A stretch of DNA of 64,000 nt from Methanocella_A sp963792125 (GTDB lineage Archaea; Halobacteriota; Methanocellia; Methanocellales; Methanocellaceae). Each line of letters begins with the position of its first letter. The stretch's first letter is position 1. The stretch spans positions 310,001 through 374,000 of the forward strand of contig CAWBVA010000012.1 in assembly GCA_963792125.1 (NCBI GenBank), in the 5' to 3' direction. Under the pieces are notes generated by a model that saw only the letters and a program-made list of their open reading frames with translations, was not told where the DNA came from and made no database searches. Both the position numbers and the translations under genes were made by a program. This document shows positions 38,053 through 47,426 of this stretch, piece after piece.

Positions 38053-38592
38053 TCAGCCCTCCATCATTTCGTAGGCACGCTTCACGGCCGTAATGTTCTT
38101 GTCCGCCACCTTGCCCGGGAACCGCTCGCGGATGGCCTTGTTGATCGACTCGATCCGGATAGCCTTCGTCGCGCCTGCAAAGGCGCCAAGCAGGGATGTG
38201 TTCACGATCGGCACCCCGATGACCTCCAGCGCCAGCGCCGTCGCGTCCAGCGTCTTGATGGTCGCATGGGTGTGTATCTTGAGATCGGAGGGCTTTTTCT
38301 CCGTGTTGATGATCAGTAATCCGTCCTCTTTCATGCCGCTCGCCACGTCCACTGCCGGGATGAGCGAGGGGTCCTGCACGATCACGTAGTCAGGCTCGTA
38401 GACCTGGCTGCGTATGCGGATCGGATTGTCGGCGATGCGCGCAAACGCCGTGACAGGGGCGCCTCTGCGCTCCGTGCCAAAGTACGGGAACGCCTGGCTC
38501 CACTTCCCGTCCTCGAAAGCGGCGATCGCGATCAACTCCGCGGCCGTCACTTAGCCCTGTCCGCCGCGGCCGTGAATGCGAATTTCCTTCAA
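38053..38592 (-). CDS. porG: Pyruvate:ferredoxin oxidoreductase gamma subunit with in-frame TAA
   Basis: The gamma subunit (about 179 codons) starts at TTG 38592, which has a strong GGAGG ribosome site eight bases upstream, and reads KEIRIHGRGGQG. A TAA at 38551-38553 interrupts, and the same frame continues VTAAELIAIAA to the end. The family expects serine or valine at the stop position, within the most conserved motif (GRGGQGxVTA). Frame is kept, so this is a base substitution or a consensus error, not an indel. Initiation at the GTG just after the stop would lose the nucleotide-binding loop. Confidence 0.85.
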
Positions 38593-39095
38593 ATGGGTTT
38601 CCTCCGTTAAAACCTGTTACCGTTAGGTTCTTAATGATTTTACATGTTAAATAGCGGTGCTCCTAAATAAGCCTTATGAGACAATCGACACATTCAGAAG
38701 CTGTTATCGCTTTATTATGATATATCGCGCTCATAATATAAAAAACCTCCAATAGCATAATCGGACTACGCTGCTGGCATGATGAGCCTGCCGCAAGAAA
38801 TGAACCAAATAATATGCCAGAATGAAGACAACTGAATACGGCAATGACGAAGATTGGACACAAGGGCACTAAGGCACGGAGGATGATAGCCCGAATAAAA
38901 AAGTTTACAATTAGCCCTTTGTGCCCCCGTGTCCATCCCATTCACCGAGCAGTTTGAGATGCCTCGATACTTCAGCTGGGCATGCATGTCTTGACATCCA
39001 CCAGGATGATGTGGTCGACCTGCCGACGGAAAGTCCTTATCGTTATGATTATACATATATAATAATTAACATTATTTTTGAGCGTGGTGTGCCAC
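38593..39095. repeat. Gap with a weak inverted repeat (38856-38934) and promoters
   Basis: This 503-base gap holds no convincing gene. An inverted repeat with arms 38856-38876 and 38914-38934 (GGACACAAGGGCAC type, about 17 of 21 pairs) resembles the larger repeats. The AT-rich part near 38600-38700 should hold the por promoter, and a TATA-like element at 39053-39063 points rightward. Confidence 0.5.
39053..39063 (+). promoter_or_regulatory. TATA box for the small ORF at 39096
   Basis: An ACATATATAAT element ends 33 bases before ATG 39096, which suits a short-leader archaeal message. Confidence 0.45.
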
Positions 39096-39269
39096 ATGCC
39101 TGATGACCGGGTAGCTATCATTGAAAGGCTGCGCAAGGAAGCAATCGACAGGTGCCGGAAACGGATAGAGGAAGCCGTGGCCGGCCGGCAGAAGGGCGTG
39201 AACAAGAGCACATACATCCGGCAGGACTATGGCCTGATGACGGGATTTAAGAAAGCCCGCGGGCTCTGA
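39096..39269 (+). CDS. Small basic hypothetical protein
   Basis: A 57-residue, strongly charged protein: IIERLRKEAIDRCRKRIEEA forms an amphipathic helix, followed by a basic segment (GRQKGVNKSTYIRQDYG). There is no membrane helix and no recognised domain. A TATA element upstream makes expression plausible, and the charge pattern would allow nucleic-acid or protein binding. Confidence 0.45.
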   Translation: MPDDRVAIIERLRKEAIDRCRKRIEEAVAGRQKGVNKSTYIRQDYGLMTGFKKARGL

Positions 39270-39366
39270 ACGCCGGGCCTGCGGACGAAAGACCGGGTCA
39301 TTTTTCTGTTTGACATAGTCATTCGGATAATGTTGTATACGCTGATAAGGCGTCTAACACGAAGTA

Positions 39367-39542
39367 TAGTCATTCCTGAAATGTTTTGGACATCGTAGTA
39401 TAACACAAGGTTCACAAGGTTCACGAGGTACACGAAATTGAATCGGTTGATTGCAGGCACATTTAATTGACAATTGTGTACCTTGTGAACCTCGTGTACT
39501 AGTGTCATACTGCGAGTGTACAAAAAGTTACAGGAATGACTA
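39367..39542. repeat. Very long inverted repeat of GGTTCACAAGG units
   Basis: The inner arms 39393-39440 and 39471-39515 pair with modest gaps; the outer ends TAGTCATTCCTG (39367-39378) and CAGGAATGACTA (39531-39542) are exact complements. The whole element spans about 176 bases with arms of about 74. An additional TAGTCATTC copy lies at 39316-39324. The 358-base gap (39270-39627) contains nothing else recognisable; it separates the small ORF from the 3' end of the ATP synthase operon. Confidence 0.85.
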
Positions 39543-39627
39543 ATACATGACGAGAGAGGGGCTGCCCTCGCCGGCTACCGTGCACATGGGAGCGCATGGA
39601 TGTGGCGCGAGGGCAGCCGGGAGTTGA

Positions 39628-41547
39628 TCAGGATTCTTTTTCCGGCTTCTTGAAAGGCTTGTAGAGCTGGCCGCCGCCCTCGTAGAACTTGGAGAAGAAC
39701 TCGACCATATGAAGACGTAACGCATGGATGGACGGGCTGAACATCCCCATGGCCAGGTTGAGCAGGTGGAGCGATATGGCAGCGGCTATGCCCACGACGG
39801 CGATGCCGATGGCCCCGGCGAACTGGTTGGCCACGATGGCAAGCACGACCGAAGCCATGCCGATAGCCATGAGCCTCGCATAGGACATGATGTTCCCCAT
39901 GGCGCTGATCAGCTCGATGGTCCCGAAGATGCCGCCGCCGTAGAAGACCAGGGGGACGGAGACCAGGATCAGCGCAATGCCTGCCCACATGACGATGCCC
40001 GGCACGAAGCTGGCGGCGCCGGCGAGACAGACGATGAGGCCGACAATGACCCCGGCAGTCGCGATCTTCTCTATCATGTGCTTTTTGCTATTCACCGTCC
40101 ATGCGTTGTACAGGCCTACGCCGAGGCCCAGGAACACGTGGAACAGGCCGATGACAAGGGCCAGGAGCAGCATCGGGATAACGGCTTCCATGCGGTTCCA
40201 CGTGACGCCGAATACCGTCACCGGGTGGAGCCAGTGCATCGTCTCGCCGAGGTCACCGAAAAATTCGCCGAACAGGAACCCGAACACAATTGTCGGCACC
40301 GCGGATATCAGCATGATGTTCGCGAGGTCCTTAAGCCATTGCGCCCTGGCACGGGCCTTGACCCCGATAGAGATGGCTGCGATGACCATCCCGTAGCCGA
40401 TGTCGCCGACCATGATCCCGAAGAATACCGGGAAGAAGAATGCCATTAAAGGGCTCGGATCTACCTCATGGTATTTCGGCGGCCGCATGAGCTTCATGAA
40501 GAACTCGAAGGGCTTCACGAACCGGGGATTGTCATAGAAGGTCGGCGCGTTCGCCATATCTTCAGGCGTCGCCGGTAGCGTCTCGATGACGACGCTGGCG
40601 CCGAACGCCTCCCTTAGTGCTTCGGTCGTCCTCCGGACAGACTTCTGAGGTACCCAGCCCTGGATTACGAACGTGTATTCCGATTCCCCGAACTTGCCGA
40701 AGGTGTTCATCTCCTCGTTGATATCCTCGAGATACCGCCTGAGCACGGACAGCTCCCAGTACCAGCGGCCGGAGAGCTTTTCGAGGTCCCGGTTAATATC
40801 GACGATCTCTTTCGATGCAACCGCCCGGCGCTCCTCGATCATTCCCAGCATTTCCTGGAAGCTATGGCCGTAGAAGTCGGCGGGCAGGCGCACCTCATTG
40901 ACGTTCGTGGAAAAAACGAACGCGTGGACCTGCTCCGAGTACTTCCGGCTGAAGACAGCGATCGCGGCCAGAGATTCCTCGTCCACGCCCGTATACATGA
41001 ACTCGAACTTGTTTCCTGTGATCTCGGCCAGCTCGGTCTGGATGAGCTTCAGGACCTCGAGGAACTCCTTCTGGATGATCAGGATGTTGACCTCGTAGCC
41101 TGCCAGCGTGGGCAGTTCGGGCTCGATGTGCTGAATGCGCCGGATCACCTTTTCGTAGCGATTGAGAGCGATGATGGCCATCTCATGGTCGCTCTTACGC
41201 AACGCCAGGTCCTTCGTGGTCCACTCCAGATCGGCGATCACCTGGCGGGCGCGCTCGATGGTCCGGGTGTGCTGTCCGGCGTTCAGCTCCTGCTCGAAGC
41301 GCGCCTGCAGCCCCTGTTCGTCAGCGGTCGGGGACAGGGTGAAAAAGATGCCGTTGATCTTGACCAGGGTCCCGGGCACGTCGCCCAGCCCTTCCATCTC
41401 GACCTTTTTCAGGCAGATTTCGTCCGGGGATATGCACTGGCTGACGTCCTCGAGGTGGACGGTTCCGGTGCGGTAGAGCACGTCCACGGCCTCGTGGAAG
41501 CTCTGCTTCGGGCCGATCACCTGTATGCGTCTCATCTTCTGGAGCAT
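39628..41547 (-). CDS. atpI: A-type ATP synthase subunit I (membrane stator)
   Basis: The 639-residue subunit a equivalent that forms the ion half-channels. The N-terminal half is soluble, with coiled-coil segments (RARQVIADLEWTTKDLALRK) that connect to the peripheral stalk. The C-terminal half has seven to eight helices and includes FFPVFFGIMVGDIGYGMVIA, FGFLFGEFFGD and SYARLMAIGMASVVLAIVAN, where the essential arginine lies. A start at 41535 (MRRIQV) is as likely as 41547. It is last in the operon here, unlike the usual H-I-K-E-C-F-A-B-D order. Confidence 0.94.
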   Translation of the reverse strand: MLQKMRRIQVIGPKQSFHEAVDVLYRTGTVHLEDVSQCISPDEICLKKVEMEGLGDVPGTLVKINGIFFTLSPTADEQGLQARFEQELNAGQHTRTIERARQVIADLEWTTKDLALRKSDHEMAIIALNRYEKVIRRIQHIEPELPTLAGYEVNILIIQKEFLEVLKLIQTELAEITGNKFEFMYTGVDEESLAAIAVFSRKYSEQVHAFVFSTNVNEVRLPADFYGHSFQEMLGMIEERRAVASKEIVDINRDLEKLSGRWYWELSVLRRYLEDINEEMNTFGKFGESEYTFVIQGWVPQKSVRRTTEALREAFGASVVIETLPATPEDMANAPTFYDNPRFVKPFEFFMKLMRPPKYHEVDPSPLMAFFFPVFFGIMVGDIGYGMVIAAISIGVKARARAQWLKDLANIMLISAVPTIVFGFLFGEFFGDLGETMHWLHPVTVFGVTWNRMEAVIPMLLLALVIGLFHVFLGLGVGLYNAWTVNSKKHMIEKIATAGVIVGLIVCLAGAASFVPGIVMWAGIALILVSVPLVFYGGGIFGTIELISAMGNIMSYARLMAIGMASVVLAIVANQFAGAIGIAVVGIAAAISLHLLNLAMGMFSPSIHALRLHMVEFFSKFYEGGGQLYKPFKKPEKES

Positions 41548-41556
41548 GATCTCATT

Positions 41557-41875
41557 CTACCGGAGTGTTACTGCCTTCACGATATGTTCCACAGCCCGGG
41601 ACATCCGGGTCTCGGCGCTCTCCAGGACCGCAGCCTGCTGCTCCAGGCTGTTCTCCCGGAGCACAGCGATCTCCCGGTCCGTCTGCTCCCGCGCTTTCCG
41701 AAGGTACTCTTCGGCAGCGGCAGACCCTGCCAGCTCGGAATCCCTCAGGATGGCCGCGGCTTCCCGCTGCGCATCCTCTACGATCATTGCGGGAGTCCGT
41801 GACCGCCTGGTCCAGCTCCCGGTCGAGGTCGGACTCCTTATCCCGTATCTGGCGGAGCAACGACTTTGCTGCCAT
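41557..41875 (-). CDS. atpH: A-type ATP synthase subunit H, one frameshift
   Basis: The peripheral-stalk coiled-coil subunit that pairs with subunit E. From ATG 41875 it reads AAKSLLRQIRDKESDLDREL. After a one-base shift near 41790 it continues IVEDAQREAAAILRDSE and KAREQTDREIAVLREN, a long charged helix of about 106 residues in total. It directly precedes atpI, with which it interacts. Confidence 0.85.
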
Positions 41876-41889
41876 GTGATCAACTCCGC

Positions 41890-42174
41890 CTATCCTTTGA
41901 AGATGACACACAGGGTCGAGTCGATCCGGTTGAGCTCCAACGCCAGGTCCGCCTGCTTCTCAATCGGCAGCTCCTTGTTGATGAGCAGCGTCAGGTACGG
42001 GACGCCTCGCCGCTCCTCCGAGTGGTACACGTTCATCTCTACCTCGTAGTCGTCCTCGCCGATGCCATATTGCCGCAGCTGCGAAATCACGGCCTCGTCA
42101 TCGTATTTTCGTATCTTTTTCACCACCTCGTCAAGGTGGCTGTGTCGCTTCTGCTTCGTTGTCTCTGTCGTCAT
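41890..42174 (-). CDS. Uncharacterised protein inside the ATP synthase operon
   Basis: A 94-residue soluble protein from ATG 42174, which has a GGTGA site four bases upstream. It begins TTETTKQKRHSHLDEVVKK, then DEAVISQLRQYGIGEDDYEV, and ends LALELNRIDSTLCVIFKG. There are no cysteine clusters or membrane helices. It lies 15 bases before atpH and 24 bases after atpD, so it is co-transcribed. No known ATP synthase subunit matches. It could be an assembly or regulatory factor, but that is inference. Confidence 0.7.
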   Translation of the reverse strand: MTTETTKQKRHSHLDEVVKKIRKYDDEAVISQLRQYGIGEDDYEVEMNVYHSEERRGVPYLTLLINKELPIEKQADLALELNRIDSTLCVIFKG

Positions 42175-42197
42175 AAGATCACCTCGCATATTCGCTG

Positions 42198-42869
42198 TCA
42201 TTCATAATGCTCTTCGGGAGCGCCGCCGTCCTCCTCGTTCGTCTGCCTGCGCTGCAGGAGCTTCTTGACCTTCTTCAGCCGGAACAGGTCCTCCCGCTCC
42301 CGCTCCTCTATGGAGAGCTTGATGTACCTGGCCTGACGGTTCAGTTCCGGTATCAGCACCTGCTCCAGCGCGTTAACGCGGCGCCGGCTCATCTGTATCT
42401 CGGCGCCCAGCCGTCTCATCGCCGTCTCCTTCTCGGCCAGGTCCATGATGATGTTGAGCTCGATCTCGAACTTCTCGGCCGTCTCGTCGATGCGGCCGCT
42501 CGTGCCGACGAGGCCATAGCCGCGTTCCAGCACGTTGCGGGCCACGCGCTTCTTCCCGATGACCGGCACCGGCACGCCCATGATGTTACGGCTCCGCACG
42601 TCCAGGCTGATGCCCTTCCTGGCGGCGAAAGCGGCAGACTTGAGCGCGATCGAGTCGTCCACGGCCTGGGCGATGAGCAGCGAGCGGTAGGCGTCGTTCG
42701 CCGCCGCCTCCAGCTCCTCCCGGGACCGGGTGAAGGACGCGGTGAGCAGGAAGAACTCGCGGATCAGCACGTCCATCTTCTGCCGCAGCAGGTCCCGGCC
42801 CTGCTCGGCCATCCTGATCTGCCCCTTCTTTTTTATCAGCTCCATTCTCGTAGGGTTGACCTGCTCCAT
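42198..42869 (-). CDS. atpD: A-type ATP synthase subunit D (central shaft)
   Basis: A 223-residue rotor shaft subunit. It begins NPTRMELIKKKGQIRMAEQG, the family N-terminus, with long antiparallel helices and the conserved MRRLGAEIQMSRRRVNALEQ segment. It is followed by a DLFRLKKVKKLLQRR tail. Its place after atpB is standard. Confidence 0.95.
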   Translation of the reverse strand: MEQVNPTRMELIKKKGQIRMAEQGRDLLRQKMDVLIREFFLLTASFTRSREELEAAANDAYRSLLIAQAVDDSIALKSAAFAARKGISLDVRSRNIMGVPVPVIGKKRVARNVLERGYGLVGTSGRIDETAEKFEIELNIIMDLAEKETAMRRLGAEIQMSRRRVNALEQVLIPELNRQARYIKLSIEEREREDLFRLKKVKKLLQRRQTNEEDGGAPEEHYE

Positions 42870-42882
42870 GCATGCCTCCGGC

Positions 42883-44307
42883 CTATTTCGCCTGCTTTGC
42901 CTGCCGGTAGGACGGATGGTACTTCCGGATGAAGTCCACCTTGATCCGTTTCAGTTCCGCTTCGGGCAGCATGGCCAGCAGGTCCCAGGCGATAGAGACC
43001 GTCCGATCGAAGCTCCGGTCCTCGTTCCCCTGGGAGATGAACTTCTGCTCGAAGGCATCCGCGAACTTCAGGTACTCGCGGTCCAGGTCGGTCAGCGCCT
43101 CCTCGCCCACGATGGCGACCAGCCGCCGCAGGTCCCGCCCGTAGGCGTACGAGGCGTAGAGCTGGTCGGCCACGTTCCGGTGGTCTTCCCTCGTCTTGCC
43201 CGGCCCGATGCCCAGGTTCATGAGCCGCGACAGGCAGGGCAGCGCGTCGATGGGCGGGTCGGCGCCCCGCCGGTGCAGGTCACGGCTCATGACGATCTGG
43301 CCTTCGGTAATGTAGCCGGTCAGATCGGGTACGGGGTGGGTGATATCATCATCGGGCATGGTGAGGATGGGGATCTGGGTGATCGAGCCCTTCTTGCCGC
43401 GGATGCGGCCCGCGCGCTCGTAGATCGTGGCCAGGTCGGTGTACATGTAGCCAGGGTAGCCCCGACGGCCGGGCACCTCCTCGCGGGCCGTGGATATCTC
43501 GCGCAGCGCCTCGCAGTAGTTGATCATGTCGGTCAGGATGACCAGCACGTGCAGGTCGTGGTTAAATGCGAGGAACTCGGCGGTGGCCAGCGCGCACCGG
43601 GGCGTTGCCACCCGCTCGATCGTGGGGTCGTCCGCCAGGTTCATGAAGAACACGACGCGCTCCAGCGCCCCGGTGCGCTCGAAGTCCTTCATGAAGAAGG
43701 ACGCCTCCTTGTAGGTAATGCCCATGGCGCAGAACACGACGGCGAACTTCTCGCTGCCGACCACCCGGTCGCCCTCGCCGACCACCTTCGCCTGCCGGGC
43801 GATCTGCGCTGCCAGCTTGTTGGCGGGCAGGCCCGAGCCGGTGAAGATGGGCAGCTTCTGCCCCCGGACCAGCGTATTCAGCCCGTCGATGGCCGACATG
43901 CCCGTCTGGATGAACTCGGCGGGCTTGTCCCTCGCGAACGGGTTGATCGCCGTGCCCGCGATGTCCAGGCTCGCCTCGGGGACCACTTCCGGGCCGCCGT
44001 CCCGTGGCCGGCCGACGCCATTGAAGACGCGGCCGAGCATGTCCCGGGACACGTCGATCCGGAACGGCTTTCCGGTAAAGCGTACCCGGGTCTTCAGGTT
44101 GTCGACCCAGATGGTGCCCTCGAAGACCTGGATGACCGTGACCCGGTCCGAGACGTCCAGCACCTGGCCGGTCCGGCGTTCGCCGTTGGGGAGATCGATG
44201 TCCACGATCTCGCCGTAGGAGACACCCTTGACCCGCTGGACGAAGATCAGCGGCCCCGAGACGTTATTGACCGTGGTGCACTCTTTGGTCGCCAGGCTTC
44301 CGATCAT
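42883..44307 (-). CDS. atpB: A-type ATP synthase subunit B
   Basis: A 474-residue non-catalytic nucleotide-binding subunit of the A1 head. The degenerate nucleotide loop FTGSGLPANKLAAQIARQA replaces a true P-loop, as expected. GRVFNGVGRPRDGGP, TDMINYCEALREIS and RRGYPGYMYTDLATIYERAG are family markers. Its ATG overlaps the atpA stop (ATGA). Confidence 0.96.
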   Translation of the reverse strand: MIGSLATKECTTVNNVSGPLIFVQRVKGVSYGEIVDIDLPNGERRTGQVLDVSDRVTVIQVFEGTIWVDNLKTRVRFTGKPFRIDVSRDMLGRVFNGVGRPRDGGPEVVPEASLDIAGTAINPFARDKPAEFIQTGMSAIDGLNTLVRGQKLPIFTGSGLPANKLAAQIARQAKVVGEGDRVVGSEKFAVVFCAMGITYKEASFFMKDFERTGALERVVFFMNLADDPTIERVATPRCALATAEFLAFNHDLHVLVILTDMINYCEALREISTAREEVPGRRGYPGYMYTDLATIYERAGRIRGKKGSITQIPILTMPDDDITHPVPDLTGYITEGQIVMSRDLHRRGADPPIDALPCLSRLMNLGIGPGKTREDHRNVADQLYASYAYGRDLRRLVAIVGEEALTDLDREYLKFADAFEQKFISQGNEDRSFDRTVSIAWDLLAMLPEAELKRIKVDFIRKYHPSYRQAKQAK

Positions 44308-46046
44308 TTCTCCACCTCCAGCGCCGCCATCGTCTTATCGGCCTCGGCGATGAGATTCCTGATCTTTGCCACGTCCTGCGCTTCCTTCATGCGTCCGATC
44401 TCCTCCTTGACGGGCAGGCCCGTGATCTGCCTGACCATGATGCCGCGGTTTACGGCCGTGCTCATGCTGTCGTAGAATGCGATGATCGCCTTCAGCATCC
44501 AGTACTGCTTCTCCAGCGGGCAGAACGAGTCCACGTCGCTGTAGGCGCTCTGCTGCAGGAAGTCCTCGCGGATCATGCGCGTCGCCTCCAGGATGGCCTT
44601 CTCGCCCTCCGGCAGCGCATCGGGGCCGACCAGCTGCACGATCTCCTGGAGCTCGACCTCCTTCTGCAGCAGGTACATCGTCCGGTCGCGCAGCGTCCGC
44701 CACCCGTCGGACACGTTCTGCAGGTACCAGTCCTGGATCCCGTCCAGGTACAGCGAGTAGCTCTTGATCCAGTTGACCGACGGGAAGTGCCGGCGGTAGG
44801 CCAGGCTGGTGTCCAGCGCCCAGAAGGTGCCGACGATGCGTAACGTATTTTGCGTGATCGGCTCCGAGAAGTCGCCGCCCGGCGGGCTGACGGCGCCGAC
44901 CACGGTCACGGAGCCCGTGCGTCTCGCCCGCCCCCAGGCAGACGACGCGGCCTGCACGCTCGTAGAAGGCGGACAGCCGGGTCGGCAGGTACGCGGGATA
45001 CCCTTCCTCGCCCGGCATCTCCTCCAGCCTGCCCGATACCTCGCGCAACGCCTCGCCCCAGCGGGACGTCGAGTCGGCCATCAGCGCCACGTCGTAGCCC
45101 ATGTCGCGGAAGTACTCGGCCATGGTGATGCCCGTATAGATCGACGCCTCGCGGGCAGCGACGGGCATATTGGAGGTGTTGGCGATCATGATCGTCCGCT
45201 GGATCAGCGGCAGCTTCGTCCGGGGGTCGACCAGCTCCGGGAACTCTGTGAGCACGTCGGTCATCTCGTTGCCTCGCTCGCCGCAGCCGATGTAGACGAC
45301 GATCTGCGTGTCCGACCACTTGGCCAGCGTCTGCTCCGAGACGGTCTTGCCCGTGCCGAAGCCGCCCGGGATCATGGCGGTCCCGCCCTTGGCCACCGGG
45401 AAGATGAGATCGAACACCCGCTGCCCGGTGATCAGCGGCAGCGCCGAGTCCATCTTGGTCCGGTACGGCCGCCCTTTGCGGACCGGCCAGGTCTGCATCA
45501 GGCGTATCTGCGTGCCGTCCTCGAGCGTGCAGGCGGTATCCTCGACGCGGAGATCTGCCTCGCCGATCTCTTTGATCGTCCCGGCGACGCCCGGGGGGAC
45601 CATTATCCGGTGCTCGATGTGGTACTCCTCCACCGTGCCGATGACGTCCCCGGCGCCGACCTTATCGCCGGCCTTTGCCGTCGGCCTGAAGGCCCATTGT
45701 CTTATCCCGGTCCAGCCCCGGCACCGATGATGCCGCGGGAGATGAAGTTGCCGCTCTTCGCGAACAGCGACGTCAGCGGGCGCTGGATGCCGTCGTAGAT
45801 GGACGATATCAGCCCCGGGCCCAGCTCCACGCTGAGCGGCCGCTCCGTGTTCACGACCCGCTCCCCGATCTTCAGGCCGGTGGTGTCCTCGTACATCTGG
45901 ACGACGGCCGTTTCGCCCTCCAGCCGGATGATCTCGCCGCGCAGCTCGTCATCGCCCACGTGCACGACGTCGTACATCTTCGAGCCTTTGATACCCCGCG
46001 CCAGGAGCACCGGGCCCGAGATGCGCGAGACCTTTCCAGTAATCAT
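44304..46046 (-). CDS. atpA: A-type ATP synthase catalytic subunit A, about three frameshifts
   Basis: The catalytic subunit of the A1 head, about 580 residues when repaired. N-terminal part: MITGKVSRISGPVLLARG. Catalytic core: the P-loop GGFGTGKTV, YIGCGERGNEM, and MADSTSRWGEALREVSGRLE. The C-terminal part (SVTVVGAVSPPGGDFSEP, then AIIAFYDSMSTAVNRG) is in a third frame. Shifts lie near 45717, 45700 and 44922, and no active-site segment is missing. An ATP synthase could not work if these were real, so sequence error is the natural reading. Confidence 0.93.
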
Positions 46047-46050
46047 TCTC

Positions 46051-46372
46051 TCATCCTCTCATCACGATGTTGTATCCGATCGCTTTTCGCAGTGAGCCGT
46101 TCGATGTAGAGCCGCCGGTCCACGTTCTTCAGCCGGGAGGGGATGGCGATGACGATCGGTACCCGTAACCGCTCCATGCGGTCCCGGAACTTCTCGTCCA
46201 GCCCGTCGAGCAGCTCTTCGCTGACGGCGACGATGCCAATGCCCTCCTTCGTGCTGAGCGAGGCCAGCAGCTCTTTCGCCTGCCCCGGCCCGGCCGCATC
46301 GTATGCCTCCACGCCGGCCAGCCGGAATCCCGGAGACGTGTCCGGGTCGGTGACGACCACGAACTTATACAT
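46051..46372 (-). CDS. atpF: A-type ATP synthase subunit F, one frameshift near the end
   Basis: A regulatory subunit of the central stalk, about 107 residues, beginning MYKFVVVTDPDTSPGFRLAG with the conserved IGIVAVSEELL strand-helix. As read, the last 16 residues are unlike the family. A one-base shift near 46090 restores RKAIGYNIVMRG, the normal C-terminus, with a TGA at 46051-46053. Its start overlaps the end of atpC. Confidence 0.88.
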
Positions 46373-47421
46373 AGAACAGCTCCCCCCGTGACGGTCTCGT
46401 CAGGCACGTCTGCCGTCTTGCACCGGGCGATGATGCGGAGGTTGGTGATCTCGTTGTACTTGGCCCAGTAGTACCCGACGGCGACGGCGATGCTCAGCGG
46501 GTCGCCGGTTGAAGGCGTGCAGCCCCCGGGCGATCAGGAACCGGTCGAGCCGCTTCTCGAACTCCGAGACCTTCTCGCCCTTGAAGAGCTCCTCCGGGAC
46601 GTCGGCCAGGAACCCGTAGCGTGTCACTTTCAGCATGTTTACGGCCTCCTCCAGGGATTTCGCATCGAGCATCGCCAGCAGGAAGCCCCTGCGGAGACGG
46701 CGCCCGCCGTCGATCAGGTAACCTGCCGGCATCCGACGGCCCGATCCTGTCGCGGATCAGCCGCAGGACGGTCTTGACGTTCACCACGTCGATCTCCGTG
46801 CTCAACATGTCGCGGACCAGCGTCCTGGTCATAGTCTTCCTCCTTCACGGCGTCCAGCCCGTTACTGTAGTAATACTGGTCCAGCGCGCTCTCCAGCACG
46901 ATCAGGTTCCGCTCGCCGGCGTACTCCCGGAAGTGCCGGGTAAGCGGCTTCGCGTAAGGGACCCGCCAGGTGGCGAGCAGGTCGATGACGGACTTGACGT
47001 CCGGCTGCCGGATCATCTCGCCCAGCGTGACGTCGTCCAGGTCGCCGGCGGGCACCAGGCACTCGAAGATCTCGTCCTGCGGGATGTGGAAACTTTTGCC
47101 CCGGAGGATGGTCTTGACGTTCTGGATGTCCCACCGGTGCAGGAAAATCCGGATGTAATCCTCAGCGGGCTCTGCCCCGGACAATGCTCATAATTTTCCT
47201 GAACGTGCGGGTGTAGTTTCTCGCGCAGGGCATACTCGATGCAGTAGATGCCTGCGTACCGGGTGCTGGCGTCGGCTATGTCCTCCTTGTAGGGCGTTTT
47301 TTCCAGCTCCACGATCAGGGAGTCCACGTCGGGCTTCCGGGCCAGCTCGTCCATCGTCCGGCGGTCCAGCAGGCGGCTCTTCATGCCCCGTGATTCGTGC
47401 GTTGGCGTAGCCGTAGTCCAC
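46365..47421 (-). CDS. atpC: A-type ATP synthase subunit C, about six frameshifts
   Basis: The funnel subunit linking the central shaft to the membrane rotor, about 352 residues. Recognisable stretches in successive frames are VDYGYANARI, MKSRLLDRRTMDELA, YIRIFLHRWDIQNVKTIL, STEIDVVNVKTVLRLIRDRI, VTRYGFLADVPEELFKGE, SIAVAVGYYWAKYNEITNLR and a terminal ELFYV. Shifts are needed near 47391, 47187, 46831, 46738, 46505 and 46386, two of them in homopolymers. GTG 47421 has GGTGA five bases upstream; 47430 is an alternative. It is the most damaged gene in the window, yet every part is present. Confidence 0.85.
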
Positions 47422-47426
47422 GTCAG

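Noticed and set aside
38551..38553. Pyrrolysine or selenocysteine recoding in porG
   Set aside because: The codon is TAA, not TAG or TGA, and the position normally holds serine or valine.
42730..44475. 581-codon forward frame opposite atpB and atpD
   Set aside because: It is antisense to highly conserved ATP synthase genes; its composition (Arg, His, Asp, Val) is that of a reverse-strand shadow.
46365..47421. Programmed frameshifting in the ATP synthase genes
   Set aside because: Too many sites, no shared slippery heptamer or downstream structure, and both shift directions are needed.
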